The notes beneath the pieces are model-generated. The model did not search any database. It was not told the DNA's origin and saw nothing but the letters and a program-made list of their open reading frames with translations. A program made the translations under genes and the position numbers. A stretch of DNA of 64,000 nucleotides from Toxorhynchites rutilus septentrionalis (taxonomy: Eukaryota > Arthropoda > Insecta > Diptera > Culicidae): positions 70,730,593 to 70,794,592 of the forward strand of contig NC_073744.1 of assembly GCF_029784135.1 (NCBI RefSeq), read 5' to 3'. Positions within the stretch are counted from its first letter, which is position 1. Every line of letters starts with the position of its first letter. Below, in pieces: positions 10,492 to 19,748 of the stretch.

Positions 10492-11392
10492 GGGGATGTC
10501 AGGGAAAAACCGACACCCTCTATTTTTTTCAATTAGAAGCAATTTTTTGAAAATTTTCCGATGCTCCCTGTACATACTTGTCATTTCTTACGTTTCGAGT
10601 CACCCAAACAACAAAACAGAACTGGTCAGCAAACAGCAGCTAGTTCGTGTAAAATTTCGCTCGTGGAATTCAAGTGTTTAAATTTTGGAATATTCGATAC
10701 TTTTATGAGCTTAATTCATCGTAGATCTTTGTTCAGTGTAGTTTGTAAGACGGTAGGTGGTGTTGTTGCTTATCAATGCTCGAAAATATTGTTTTGAAAT
10801 TTCAAGTCCATTTGGGGTAACACCGACCCCTTCAGTCAGGGTAAAACCGACACCCGGTTTGTGTTTCACAGACAGAAAAAAAGTGTTCTTACTTTTTGTA
10901 GAAGGCTCGTGTTTATATTCGAAAGACAAAACGGTTGAGTTGATCTGATAAAACAGCCAAAACCGATGTTCAATAGCATGTCAACAAAAAAGCCTGGCAG
11001 ATCTCATGGTATCCGTTCGTTCAACGTTCATCGGCACATTTCACGTGGATGTTCACCTAAGCTGGGATCTTAAAGTGTTCACATAGTATATAGATAACAT
11101 TTTAATAATTTGAAATTATTGTAAAAAGCTTTCATTCTTTTTTTCAAAGGTGTCGATTTTACCCGACAAGGTGTCGATCTCATCAGCACTCCCATTTATT
11201 TCACCTGGAAACATCAATTTTTGTAATGTATCATAATTCGAGTTCTACTCAAAAATGATCAACAAATACTATAGAATGGTTCATAAATAGTTGAAGAGAG
11301 GAGGTTATGCAACGATTTGAAGTCGAATACACATGGTAGATCTTAGGAATATGTGGAAATCCTTAGGGTGTCGGCTTTACCTTGTTTTGCCC
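10492..11392. mobile_element. 901-bp Tigger/pogo-like MITE
   Basis: The ends are inverted: left ggggatgtcagggaaaaacc then gacaccct; right, read inverted, gggcaaaacaaggtaaagcc then gacaccct. TA dinucleotides flank both ends (10490-10491 and 11393-11394). More copies of the end motif lie inside: gggtaaaaccgacacc at 10840-10855 and gtgtcgattttaccc at 11149. The termini resemble those of the element at 31829-34633. It has no transposase and so is non-autonomous. Confidence 0.75.
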
Positions 11393-11394
11393 TA

Positions 11395-11877
11395 CTTGTG
11401 TTCGCTTGTTCACCATGGCTAATGAATCCCATGCAACCAATTTTGTCGGTAATAACATGTTCGCTAAAGTCGTCCAGTTTCGCTTCGGAATTTAAGTTGT
11501 GCAAATTCCATGCTTTTTTGAGAAAGGGAAATTAAAGTCGAATATAGCTTCATCTATACGTTAATCGATTATCATCCTATTTCTACTTATTTGGAGCAAT
11601 TTCAGACTTTTTCCTCATTTATTTTCAATTCAATATTTTCGGACGATGCTTTTTCAAGCACTCAAATATTTCATTTTCTGATGACATGAACAACCTTCTG
11701 TTCAATTTTCCTTACTACTAGGCCTGCTTTTCATTCACCCCATTGTGTTCGACGGTAGATTGTGTTACGATCAAAATTTGGGCAAACAAGAATTCGTGGG
11801 GACTTCATAACAATTTATTACATTGGAGATCATAATATCTATCATGAAACTAACTATTGAACAATTAAAAAAATTAT
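11395..11877. other. Unassigned AT-rich DNA
   Basis: No ORF over 60 codons with a motif, no element ends and no RNA gene are visible here. Confidence 0.4.
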
Positions 11878-12463
11878 AGGAGGTTGTGTCCAAGATACGA
11901 CCGCATTGTGACGTAGAACTACTGTTATTTTTAATAAGTCGCTTGTTTTTACCTTCGGATATTATTCTATAATTATTTTAGAAACAACTGCTTAGCAGAA
12001 TAATCTCTGGAACGGTTTTTTCATTGTAGAATCAGTTGACGACAATTGATTGATGATTCATTCTTGCCCTCGCAAAACAATACGCTAGCTGATCGTATGT
12101 CGCAATTTATTTCATGTCAATGCATTGGAAATTTACCTCGAACGCTATTCCGGTGGCCTTTTTCGCAATTTACATAGACTCGGCTACAGTCGATTATATA
12201 CATGCTGCACCAGCACCATTATTCCACATCTTATAACTACATCAATAAATCTTTGGCACCGCATGGAAACAACAACAATTTTTCAACAATGACAACCGTT
12301 GGAAGTATCAAATATTTATATTTTGATATTTTGCAAGTATAATTATATTTAGTATTGCCTCAAAGGAATCGCACCTCTAGGCATCGTTCGTTCAACGTAA
12401 ACCAAGCCCCAAACAAGCGTTCGCCATAGCATGCATACAGAGCCATACGTTGGTGGCTTGAAA

Positions 12464-12820
12464 CTACCAGAAATATAAACACTTCTCATCATTTTGCGCT
12501 ATTCTCAAAAGAAACGCTTCTGTTAATGTTACTGGCCTTGAGAAAAGTTGCATTACTTTTTCATGCTTGAGAGAAGCGCAGCTGTCACCCTTAGTGGAGG
12601 AAGTTTTGTTTACTGGCAAGCAAAACATACAAAATTCCAGAACGACATTTACTTTCTTGGTGACTAAACAAGCGAAATAAACTCTTTTCGTTAATAACAA
12701 CTTCGAAAATAGTAGCAATGCTTCATTATGATCAATATTAGCGCAAATGCAATCCTTGTTGAAGGCAGTTTTGCGATTGGCACGCGAATCCAAATAACTT
12801 ATAACATTCCAGTAAGACAT
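12464..12820 (-). CDS. Unrecognised ORF in element A, 118 codons
   Basis: It opens with ATG at 12820-12818. The protein has two loosely similar halves, each with an 'L/V-x-R/N-K-T-x-x-x-K-x-D' stretch followed by a stretch like 'EALLLFSKLLLTK' or 'EKVMQLFSRPVTLT'. The same DNA duplication is visible in element B at 29250-29500, but the frame there is interrupted by stops. I recognise no family. The repeated structure could come from a DNA duplication inside the element rather than from selection on a protein. Confidence 0.3.
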   Translation of the reverse strand: MSYWNVISYLDSRANRKTAFNKDCICANIDHNEALLLFSKLLLTKRVYFACLVTKKVNVVLEFCMFCLPVNKTSSTKGDSCASLKHEKVMQLFSRPVTLTEAFLLRIAQNDEKCLYFW

Positions 12821-12962
12821 TCAAGATGCTTGGTATTCCCCAAATAATTTTTTTGGCACACATTTTGGCTTAACACCTGCTTTGCCATAACGTCAGTTTA
12901 ATGCATTGATGCATTCTCAAAGGCACCAACGAAGCCCTTATGATGACGGAAAACAAACAATG

Positions 12963-13256
12963 TTAACTGCTTGGAAAAAGACTGAATAACGCCACACAGC
13001 TTGTACTCTGATGTAACACCCATCGATGCGAATTCGCTGATGAGTTTGTCAAGAGCGACCGCCTTCGCCACCAGCGGGGGAGCTTGATTTTGGTTGCTGC
13101 CTGGATAACTGCGTTTACATTTTCGACCGACGCGCCGAAATCGCCATGGCGTGCATCATTAGATGACGCTTGTCTCGAAATTTTATTGCCCCTGGTAATG
13201 CGTTCGTTTTTGCAGGGCTCGAGCCTGCCTTCCTCTTCTTCTTGCTCATCACACAC
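12963..13256 (-). pseudogene. Copy of the element-B ORF, shortened
   Basis: Residues such as KNERITRGNKISRQASSNDA and DFGASVENVNAVIQAATKIK match the 126-codon ORF of element B at 28734-29114. Element A lacks about 25 residues in the middle (the stretch after SSNDAR) and diverges by frameshift after KIKLP. It is therefore a broken copy. The product is unknown; it is basic at the N-terminus. Confidence 0.5.
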
Positions 13257-13447
13257 TACGCGAAGCGTCCACTTTTCCTTTGTTCACGGAGACTTTAAAT
13301 GCTACGATTTCCCCTCCGTTGGTCGTCGATAAGTTGCTCGTTATAGACAGCTTTGTTCGGGAAAGCACACAAATGGCAAAAATAGTTATTAAAAACGTGA
13401 CCTGTTTTCTGATTTGGCACCCTTAATGAAAGACGTAGTTCTACGTC

Positions 13448-13647
13448 AAAATCGCAACCATTGCCGAAACAGAAATCACGCGTTCTGATTGGTCGATTCA
13501 AAGTCGACAATAGAATACGGGACTGTGTAATGAAAGTTGAGTTTGTAGTTTGAGTTCCTGCTAATGTGCGTCACATATGTCACATGCAGTGTCGCCAAAT
13601 TGTTGTCTTTACCAGAGGGGTACACAATCTTTCTCATCTGTACTTTT
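13448..13647. other. Spacer between two GACGTAG palindromes
   Basis: A stretch of 200 bp separates end 1 of element A from end 1 of element E, so the two elements lie head to head. No gene or other repeat is seen in the spacer. Confidence 0.5.
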
Positions 13648-14165
13648 GACGTAGGACTACGTCTAACCGGAAGATATAGGGGGTGAAATGGAAATCTAGG
13701 CACTGAAGAAGTAGGAAAAAATGCAAGATTTGGAACGCTTATAACTCGAGCATTTCTCAATAGATCGCAAAGGTGTTTGCATCAATTGATAGGAAATATA
13801 TCTACGCATCTATCATAACGAATAACATTTCATTTTTCTTGAGATAAATAATTGAATAATTGTGAAATATCAAGCATTGTCAAAATGCACTATGTGCCCA
13901 TTTTTGATTGGTCCATTTTGTGCTCCTCAAATCGTACCGACCAAAACGGGTAACCAGAGCAGCAGCGAAATAGAATGAAGCACGATTGGAAAGGAAAAAG
14001 AAAAAAATTTACGAAACATTGGTCGCAGTCTCACACATGCGTAATTCTCGAGCCAGCCAGTCAGCTTAAAAATCCCCGCTCCGCTGCCGTAACGATCATT
14101 CTCATTCAAACCGTACACCACATCGGTTCGCATCACAACACATCAACAAACCAACACAAGCAGCC

Positions 14166-14373
14166 ATATCTGGACATGGTAAAGGAGGAAAAGTGAAGGG
14201 AAAGGCAAAATCCCGTTCGAACCGTGTTGATCTGAAGTTCCCCGCAAGGGTAGCTAGGCCGAGCGCGTTAGTACCAGTGCACCAGTCCACCTAGCCGGCG
14301 TTATATAGTTTCGGCCGCCGAAGTGATCGAGTTAGCTGGCAAAGCTGCACGCGATGATAAGAAAACCCGCATT
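14166..14373 (+). pseudogene. H2A: Histone H2A pseudogene 1 (N-terminal 78 residues)
   Basis: Histone H2A is a core nucleosome protein. The sequence reads SGHGKGGKVKGKAKSRSNR from 14169, then LKFP, then (after a net 25-nt deletion that removes VGRIHRLL) RKG, a stop at 14255-14257 in place of Tyr39, AERV, APVHLAGVI, and in a new frame SAAEVIELAGKAARDDKKTRI in two adjoining stretches. The initiator ATG is ATA (14166). After residue 78 (KKTRI) the H2A sequence stops, and unrelated DNA follows that is shared with pseudogene 2. The Tyr39 stop and the frameshift near Tyr57 are the same as in pseudogene 2, so the gene was dead before it was copied. There is no chance of a working histone. Confidence 0.88.
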
Positions 14374-14549
14374 CGGAACAGAACACATTCGGTTCGGTGG
14401 ACATCAAGACAACAGGCAGTTGCAGCGAGTGGCGAGTGGCAAACGCAATCGCAAAACGGCATCAGGTAGCAAAAGAAAAAAGTTTGTTCTTTATACAAAC
14501 TGCTTTGGTGGCAAATCCAGAACAAGGCGACATCAAGGGCGTTCGAAAT

Positions 14550-14565
14550 GGTTTTTTTCAAAACC
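14550..14565 (+). promoter_or_regulatory. Histone-type 3' stem-loop
   Basis: GGTTTTTTTCAAAACC has a perfect 6-bp stem and a TTTC loop, followed by ACGAG. It lies 180 bp after H2A pseudogene 1, where a histone 3' end would be expected. A weaker second one, GGCGCATTTCAGGGCC, follows at 14609-14624 with a purine stretch (ccaaaaaagag) downstream, as in a U7 (histone downstream element) site. Confidence 0.6.
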
Positions 14566-15009
14566 ACGAGTACTAAGTTTTCTAAATTGTAACCATTCCA
14601 TAAAACAAGGCGCATTTCAGGGCCATTAAACCTTCCAAAAAAGAGTTTAGGAAATACAGTTCAATGCTTTCTAAAACATTATCCAAAATAATAATAAAAC
14701 ACAAATTGATTTTTTCATAATTTGTTTGCCAGGATCTGATGAGTATGTGAATTTGGCAGTTGTTCTGAGCTTATTGATAGTTGGGGACTTTCCTGATTAT
14801 TCAATTTTCACCAATTCTTAAATTGTTTCCAGATTGAAAATACAGTAATTTACTATTAGTTCGACATTTAGCTAATTGGACGGACATGTAATGCGACTTA
14901 TTTAGTTGGACATTTTTGTAAACATAGAGATCCAAATTATGACCCCACATTGAAAGTCGACACTGTACCACTGTAATCGCAAATGTTCAATTACAGGTTA
15001 AAATCGCCT

Positions 15010-15185
15010 CCAATGCGACACTGAGTGGCGCTTCGGCACGTCGCATTGAATGTAATTTACTGTACAACATGTCACAAAGCTGGATGGGAAGAAATTTTCT
15101 GTGAAAGCTGTGGCGAGTGGCAAACGCAATCGCTAAACAGAAAGGTTTAGCCGAACAAGATTGGGATATCGAGTGATAACAAAAC
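15010..15185 (+). repeat. Partial duplicate of the post-H2A region
   Basis: The sequence ggcacgtcgcattgaatgta, then acaacatgtcacaaagctgg and gtggcgagtggcaaacgcaa, recurs at 15738-15890 after H2A pseudogene 2. Part of it (gagtggcaaacgcaatcg) also follows pseudogene 1 at 14432. So the unit 'H2A plus this tail' was duplicated within the element, and this copy has lost its H2A part. Confidence 0.75.
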
Positions 15186-15216
15186 AATAAACCCTTTAGA
15201 TTGAAGATAATTGTGT

Positions 15217-15232
15217 GATCCTGAAAAGGACC
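15217..15232 (-). promoter_or_regulatory. Histone-type 3' stem-loop, minus strand
   Basis: On the minus strand it is GGTCCTTTTCAGGATC, a 6-bp stem with one G.T pair and a TTTC loop, followed by ACACA. It faces the plus-strand H2A units, as the convergent 3' ends in histone clusters do. No histone reading frame remains on the minus strand upstream (15250-15440). Confidence 0.55.
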
Positions 15233-15357
15233 CTTGTTAGCCTGCATGTGCATGTTGCCCTCGCTCCCTTTTAACGCTCATTCGTTCGTCTCGTTGGGCT
15301 CGCCCCTCTGGCTGAGTCTGCCGATTTGTCTCTATCCTGTGAGTGTGTACCGCTAGA

Positions 15358-15365
15358 GTATAAAA
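15358..15365 (+). promoter_or_regulatory. TATA box relic of the H2A promoter
   Basis: The sequence gtataaaacgcgcag starts 75 bp before the position of the lost H2A start codon (15433). That distance is normal for replication-dependent histone genes. The 5' leader that follows (ctttcaaaccgtaaacc) resembles the leader of pseudogene 1 (cattcaaaccgtacacc at 14104). It is inferred from position and similarity. Confidence 0.45.
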
Positions 15366-15432
15366 CGCGCAGACCCCAAAAAATATCTTATTTTCTTTCA
15401 AACCGTAAACCCGTGTGGTTGTACGGCATCGG

Positions 15433-15665
15433 CATCGTGGACGTAACAAAGGAGGACAAGTTAAGGGAAAGGCAAAGTCTCACTCGAACCGTGCAGGTCT
15501 CCAGTTCCCTGTTGGTCGCATTCACTGATTGCTCCGCAAGGGTAACTAGGCCGAACGGATTGGTGCCGGAGCACCAGTATACCTAACAGCGATTATAGAG
15601 TTTCGGCCGTCGGAGTGCTCGAGTTGGCTTGCAAAGCTGCTCACGACAATCAGAAAACCCGCATC
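15433..15665 (+). pseudogene. H2A: Histone H2A pseudogene 2 (N-terminal 78 residues)
   Basis: Reading from 15439 gives [29 protein letters not shown], a stop at 15526-15528 in place of Arg32, LLRKGN, a stop at 15547-15549 in place of Tyr39, AERIGAGAPVYLTAIIE, then after a one-base deletion SAVGVLELACKAAHDNQKTR and I. The start codon position holds CAT. The match to H2A is unmistakable to residue 78, then ends abruptly as in pseudogene 1. The Tyr39 stop and the frameshift are shared with pseudogene 1, while the Arg32 stop is private. The DNA that follows leads to a good histone stem-loop at 15905. Confidence 0.92.
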
Positions 15666-15904
15666 AAGAACAGAGCAGCTTCGGTTCGGCGCTCATCAAG
15701 GCAACAATTAGTTTCAGTGAGTGGCAAAGTGTTTCTCCGGCACGTCGCATTAAATGTAATTTACTGAACAACATGTCACAAGCTGGATGGGAAGAAATTT
15801 TTCAACTGTGAAAGCTATGGCGAGTGGCAAACGCAATAGCTAAACAGGAAGGTTTAACCGAACAAGATAGGAATATCGAGTGATAACAAAAACACAACAC
15901 CAAA

Positions 15905-15920
15905 GGTTCTTTTCAGAACC
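15905..15920 (+). promoter_or_regulatory. Histone-type 3' stem-loop (best example)
   Basis: GGTTCTTTTCAGAACC has a perfect 6-bp stem and a TTTC loop. It is preceded by CACCAAA and followed by ATCA, and 15 bp later by a purine-rich catAAAGAG that fits a U7 snRNP target. It lies 240 bp after H2A pseudogene 2, in the same orientation. Confidence 0.75.
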
Positions 15921-16090
15921 ATCAACGTGTTCATAAAGAGTAAACAGTAAACTAATCCATTTTTCAGGTAGATAGGTAGGTATTCACGTAGGAGAAGAAA
16001 ATAAAACAAAATATTTAAAATATATATTTAGCAAAAGCTGTCCCCTTTGTATAGTCCTACGTCACTCCGGTTATGTCCCCGACATTACCC

Positions 16091-16700
16091 ACCCGTCTTT
16101 TTCTTCAAAAAATCTGTACCATCGAAAATATTCGTTATGAAAAAATACATATTTTATTGAAATAAAAAAAAATATTTATTTACTACAAATACTACATTTA
16201 CATTTGAAAGTCTTTCGAGTGTTTGATGATGCTTATACAAAGCCACTATGGTTAATAAAATCTTCTGGTCTCAAAATAGTGTTCATCGTATCGTTGCTGA
16301 ACCGATTTCGAAGCTTATTTTCGTTCTGATTATATTATAAAAAAAAGCCGAAAAGTGAGGCGTAGTGAGAACGATACTAAAAACAAGGCATCGAAGCGCC
16401 GAAAATGCGTGCGTCAATTTTTTATAGACATCAAACTGTTAATTCTATCCAAACATCAAATTATTGTCCACCAATCTTACACATGCTCGTTTTCTAAAAC
16501 TGTGATTTTTTGCGGAGTAATTTCACATTTAGGGTACGGAATTAATTCTCCAGATCTTGTATATTCCCATCGTAGAACACTGGAAACGAATTTCGTTCTT
16601 ATGCAAGTGACCAATTATTGCATAATAAATCCTTTATTATCAGCAGCACCAAGAAATACTGCGGCGCAAAAGTCGTCGTGTACCTTAATGTTGCTTTCTT
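16091..16700. other. Unassigned AT-rich DNA
   Basis: The only long frame is 16355-16720 (121 codons, plus). It starts basic (RRSENDTKNKASKRRKC) and runs into the dispersed repeat at 16715. I recognise no domain. Confidence 0.3.
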
Positions 16701-16714
16701 CAAATGTAAGAAAT

Positions 16715-16850
16715 TTCTAACGCGGAAAAAATCTGTAGCAATCTGAACTTTTTGGCCAAAATCTGTACTCTGTACCGTAAAGAATCTATCCAAAAATAAC
16801 GAAAAAATCTGTAACTTTTCAGATAAATCAGTACGTGTGACAACATTGGT
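16715..16850. repeat. Dispersed 'aatctgtacc' repeat, copy 2
   Basis: The motifs aaaatctgtagcaatctgaa, ctctgtaccgtaaagaatct and aaaaatctgtaacttttcag run in the same order as at 8470-8575. The class is unknown and no terminal repeats were found. Confidence 0.5.
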
Positions 16851-17017
16851 CACATGTTTCTGAAAACCGTGAATTCAGTCTTTTCAGTTAATTCAGTTCG
16901 AGCCCGATTCGACCGCTACGAAATAACATTATCGGTGTCGATAGCAGACACGGTTTGCAGAGGAGCGTCTTTTTCAAGGCAGGCGAAGGGGGAGTTTGGA
17001 TTGATATGTCCCTAAAG

Positions 17018-17033
17018 GGCCCTTCCCAGGGCT
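17018..17033 (+). promoter_or_regulatory. Possible degenerate histone-type stem-loop
   Basis: GGCCCTTCCCAGGGCT has a 6-bp stem with one G.T closing pair, and the loop is TCCC rather than TTTC. It is preceded by TAAA and followed by agagac. A weaker relative, agcccttctcaggtct, lies in element C at 30765-30780 and shares the ctagag that follows. No histone reading frame lies upstream. Confidence 0.35.
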
Positions 17034-17224
17034 AGAGACAAATGAACTGCAGAAATTTAAGGTCTCTATAATTCAAGAAGAAGAATAAGAAGAAGAAGAA
17101 AAATGATTTCATTGACTACGCTTTGGATATCGAACAGAGATGGTCGTACCTCAGCTCTTCGAAAGAGTTTGTAGCAATTTTCTGAATTTTCCATCGATAA
17201 CTGACTGACGACAATTGAGCAAGG

Positions 17225-18480
17225 AGAGGAAGATATATAAACACTTCTCACCATTGTGCGCTATTCTCAGAAGAAACTCTTTCTGTTAATATTACTGGCC
17301 CCGGAAAGATTTGCATTGCTTTCTCATGCCCAAGATTAGCGTATCTGGTATCCACTGGTACGCGTAACCAATTCACACACACAAAATTTCAGAACGACAT
17401 TTCTTTGTGAGCCGAGCTTAATGATTCTCCACAGAATTATGTGGCGCAGAGCCCCTAACGCCTGCTTTGTCGGCGTCTGTTCGATGCAATGATTGCTGTG
17501 CCAGAGACATCAGTAAATGAGATATTTGGTGGCGTCTCATGCTCGAGGAGAAATGAAGCCCTTATGATGACTCTAAACAAGCGATTTTTAATGCTTTATA
17601 TAGAAAATATAGAAAGAGACTAAAAGTTTGTCTTAGCTTAGATCCACTATTTATACTCTAGGGCAAATTGCCCCTTCTCGTTATCTCCCTTCCTTGTTAT
17701 ATTATCGCGGGTGCATAAGTTGACCCACCAAACGAGCGTCCAACATAGCTCGCACACAGAGTCGTACACTGACGCGGCGGCAAATGAAGAAAAAAAAACC
17801 TGAAACAAGAGATATTTGCTACTTTGAGTATAGAAAAAGACTGAAAATTTGCCATAGCAGAGATCCATTATTCATCGCCAAGCACGAATATTCCCATCCC
17901 GCTATCTCCCTTCGTTGTTCATATTACCACGACTGCATAAGTTGCACCACCGAACAATCGTCCAATAGTGGAGAGAGTTCTGCTACCGGCACGTGGAACC
18001 AAATCACACAAAAAATCTATTTGGACAGCTTGATGATTACTCACATAATTGTGTAGCTCAGAACCTTCACGCCATGGCGTCAGTTTGAAGCAGTGATTTC
18101 AATGCCAGAGACATCACTGAATGAATAATTTGGTCGCGTATGCATCTCAATGGGAAACGAAGACATGCGATGACGCAAAACAAGGCAGAACAAGCGATGT
18201 TTGTTGTTACGAGTATAGAACGAGACTGACAATTTGTCTCAGCAGAGTTCCACTATTCACACCCTATCAAAAATTCCCTCCGTTGTTCATGTTATAGCGA
18301 CTACATAAGTTGCTCCTTCTTGACGGCACGAGTAGGTAAGCAAACGAATGATAGAACAAATGTATTTAAACAATTCACACACTAGAGGATTGTAATGTAT
18401 AGCATATCAAACAAATCGTAGGGTATTTCCGATTCGTATGGTATGCAAATCGTCAAAATCCGTTCAAGGATTCAAACACA
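17225..18480 (-). repeat. Divergent, partly duplicated members of the element A/B repeat
   Basis: The sequence from 17229 (taaacacttctcaccattgt) matches element A from 12475. Three diverged copies of one segment follow each other: agagactaaaagtttgtctt at 17617, aaagactgaaaatttgccat at 17831 and gagactgacaatttgtctca at 18219. Each is followed by a gttattcac or ctatttatac stretch and by cgcataagttgc-like sequence. The right part (18370-18480) matches the region just inside end 1 of element F, but stops before the palindrome. All is non-coding. Confidence 0.55.
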
Positions 18481-18689
18481 TATGTTTGATTTGAACTCAG
18501 CGCTTGGGAATTGTTTAAATTCAAGATACAAACGATTGACACATGCTGCAATGTATCTACACATGATATAGAGCCATTTCGCCATAATAAATAGCACATG
18601 GTCCGCTCTGACTGCATACTATGAGGGTTTTTTTGTTGATCAATCATAACAATTTCGATCCATTATTTCGGCTATATGCGTGATTTTCC

Positions 18690-19115
18690 AAATCTAATAA
18701 ATGAGCTGTGTAGCTCACATTATGCCAACCAAATGTAATAAACAACTCGAAATTTTCAATTTTGCGACTTGGTTCCTTCATATATACATTTATTATTTCA
18801 TCTATTCAGAACGCAGGAGCCATCTCATCCGGGGACATAAAGAGCTAAATATCTTGTTCTACTTTGGCGTCTTTTATCGTGATATGAACATCATCCAACG
18901 ATCATCCACCTTCTGTCATCATCGCTCGATTGTATCACTGATGGAATGAACAAACCTAACAATCAAGCAAAACGGCCCTTTCCAGGGCCACCAAATCATT
19001 ATCAAAGAGTTTATTGATGTAGTTTTTTAGACATGTCCAAAATCAGCATGCAACAGATCGCCTCACGTAATCCTAAGTCAACTATGCGATCATGCCAGGA
19101 ATACAACCATCCTGT
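18690..19115 (+). mobile_element. GACGTAG superfamily member, end 2 with a histone-type 3' region
   Basis: Homology with the minus strand of 2452-2760 runs from about 18800 (tatcgtgatatgaac, tggaatgaacaaac) through the stem-loop at 18974, and on to the terminus (taatcctaagtcaactatgc, then gatcatgccaggaatacaac to 19107). The third member is 45390-45553. The terminus has decayed but keeps the same order: half core, about 8 bp, imperfect palindrome, catcctg. Confidence 0.6.
18974..18989 (+). promoter_or_regulatory. Histone-type 3' stem-loop
   Basis: GGCCCTTTCCAGGGCC has a perfect 6-bp stem with a TTCC loop. It is preceded by CAAAAC and followed by ACCAAA, the consensus flanks of histone mRNA ends. 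A purine-rich tcAAAGAG lies 15 bp downstream, at the place of a U7 site. No histone frame lies upstream, so the 3' end has been kept without its gene. Confidence 0.68.
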
Positions 19116-19120
19116 AGCTT

Positions 19121-19740
19121 TTTTTCCAGTTCGTGTTGACGAAATTGAGCTTCGGTCATAACTTAGCTGCAAATACATTCCCAGCTTTTTTTGACAATGT
19201 GGAAGATAAGTCAGAACCTTATCTATCGGATTCTATCGCAAACTCAAATTGGAACGTTTTTGCAATTGAGTCATTAACTAAAGAGTTGATGAAGAGAAAT
19301 CGATCAAGTCACTTACACCCCTTGTATTCTAAGCCCCTCAATTATGTATGAAAATTAACTTCTCCTCATCAAAGTAGTATTTTTTGCAGACGGTGAAAAT
19401 AAGCATACACAAAAAAAATTTAAGGCAATTTCATAATATAATGAAAATCTTCTGTAAAAAATTCGGAAATGCATAGAAAAATTGTTAAATAAGAGCCGGG
19501 AATACATGTTTGAAGTAATTTAATGTAGAAATTTTTATTCAAATTTTAACATTTTAAATCTGGCTACGTGTCTTCCAATCTGATAGAGATTGTTCTACCG
19601 ACTTTGGGACCCAAAGTATGGCCCTAAATTAACACTTTCGCGACGAACGTCGTCTGTAGGCGACATCCGCTGTGTGTACGAGCGTCGTTTATAGACGACA
19701 TCATGGTGAAATCAACACATAAATTCTCTCTTCTGGATTG
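19121..19740. other. Unassigned DNA with a 'cgacgaacgtcgtc' repeat
   Basis: Near 19630-19705 the motif cgtcgtctgtaggcgacat is followed 40 bp later by cgtcgtttatagacgacat. Both halves are self-complementary (gtcgtc..gacgac). This is a short tandem pair of hairpin-forming units whose class is unknown. Nothing else is seen. Confidence 0.4.
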
Positions 19741-19748
19741 TATCGAAG

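Larger units (their letters stand above)
11878..13447 (-). mobile_element. GACGTAG superfamily element A (both ends present)
   Basis: The right boundary is the 16-bp palindrome gacgtagttctacgtc (13432-13447). Just inside it are tttcattaagggtgcc and cagaaaacaggtcacg (minus). The left boundary is the 21-bp imperfect palindrome ggttgtgtccaagatacgac(c) (11882-11902), followed by a half core, tgacgtagaacta. Element B (28138-29643) has the same order of parts on the other strand. The interior encodes two minus-strand frames that correspond to parts of element B. Confidence 0.72.
13648..16090 (+). mobile_element. GACGTAG superfamily element E carrying histone H2A relics
   Basis: End 1 is the palindrome gacgtaggactacgtc (13648-13663), preceded by tttt and followed by taaccggaagatataggggg. 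A second copy of this end lies inverted at 63625-63665. End 2 is a half core, atagtcctacgtc (16051-16063), then the imperfect palindrome ggttatgtccccgacattac(c) (16069-16089). Between them lie two H2A pseudogenes on the plus strand, a third copy of the sequence that follows H2A (15010-15185), and four histone-type stem-loops. The unit is about 2.4 kb. It could be a mobile element that captured histone DNA, or a remnant of a histone cluster into which such ends were inserted. Confidence 0.65.

Noticed and set aside
13448..13647. The facing GACGTAG palindromes at 13432 and 13648 as the two ends of one small MITE
   Set aside because: The sequences inside each palindrome that match other copies lie outward, in elements A and E, not in the 200-bp spacer.
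13927..14136. A divergent histone H2B gene upstream of H2A pseudogene 1
   Set aside because: H2B often lies opposite H2A, but no H2B, H3 or H4 motif could be read in any frame on either strand here or at 15250-15430.
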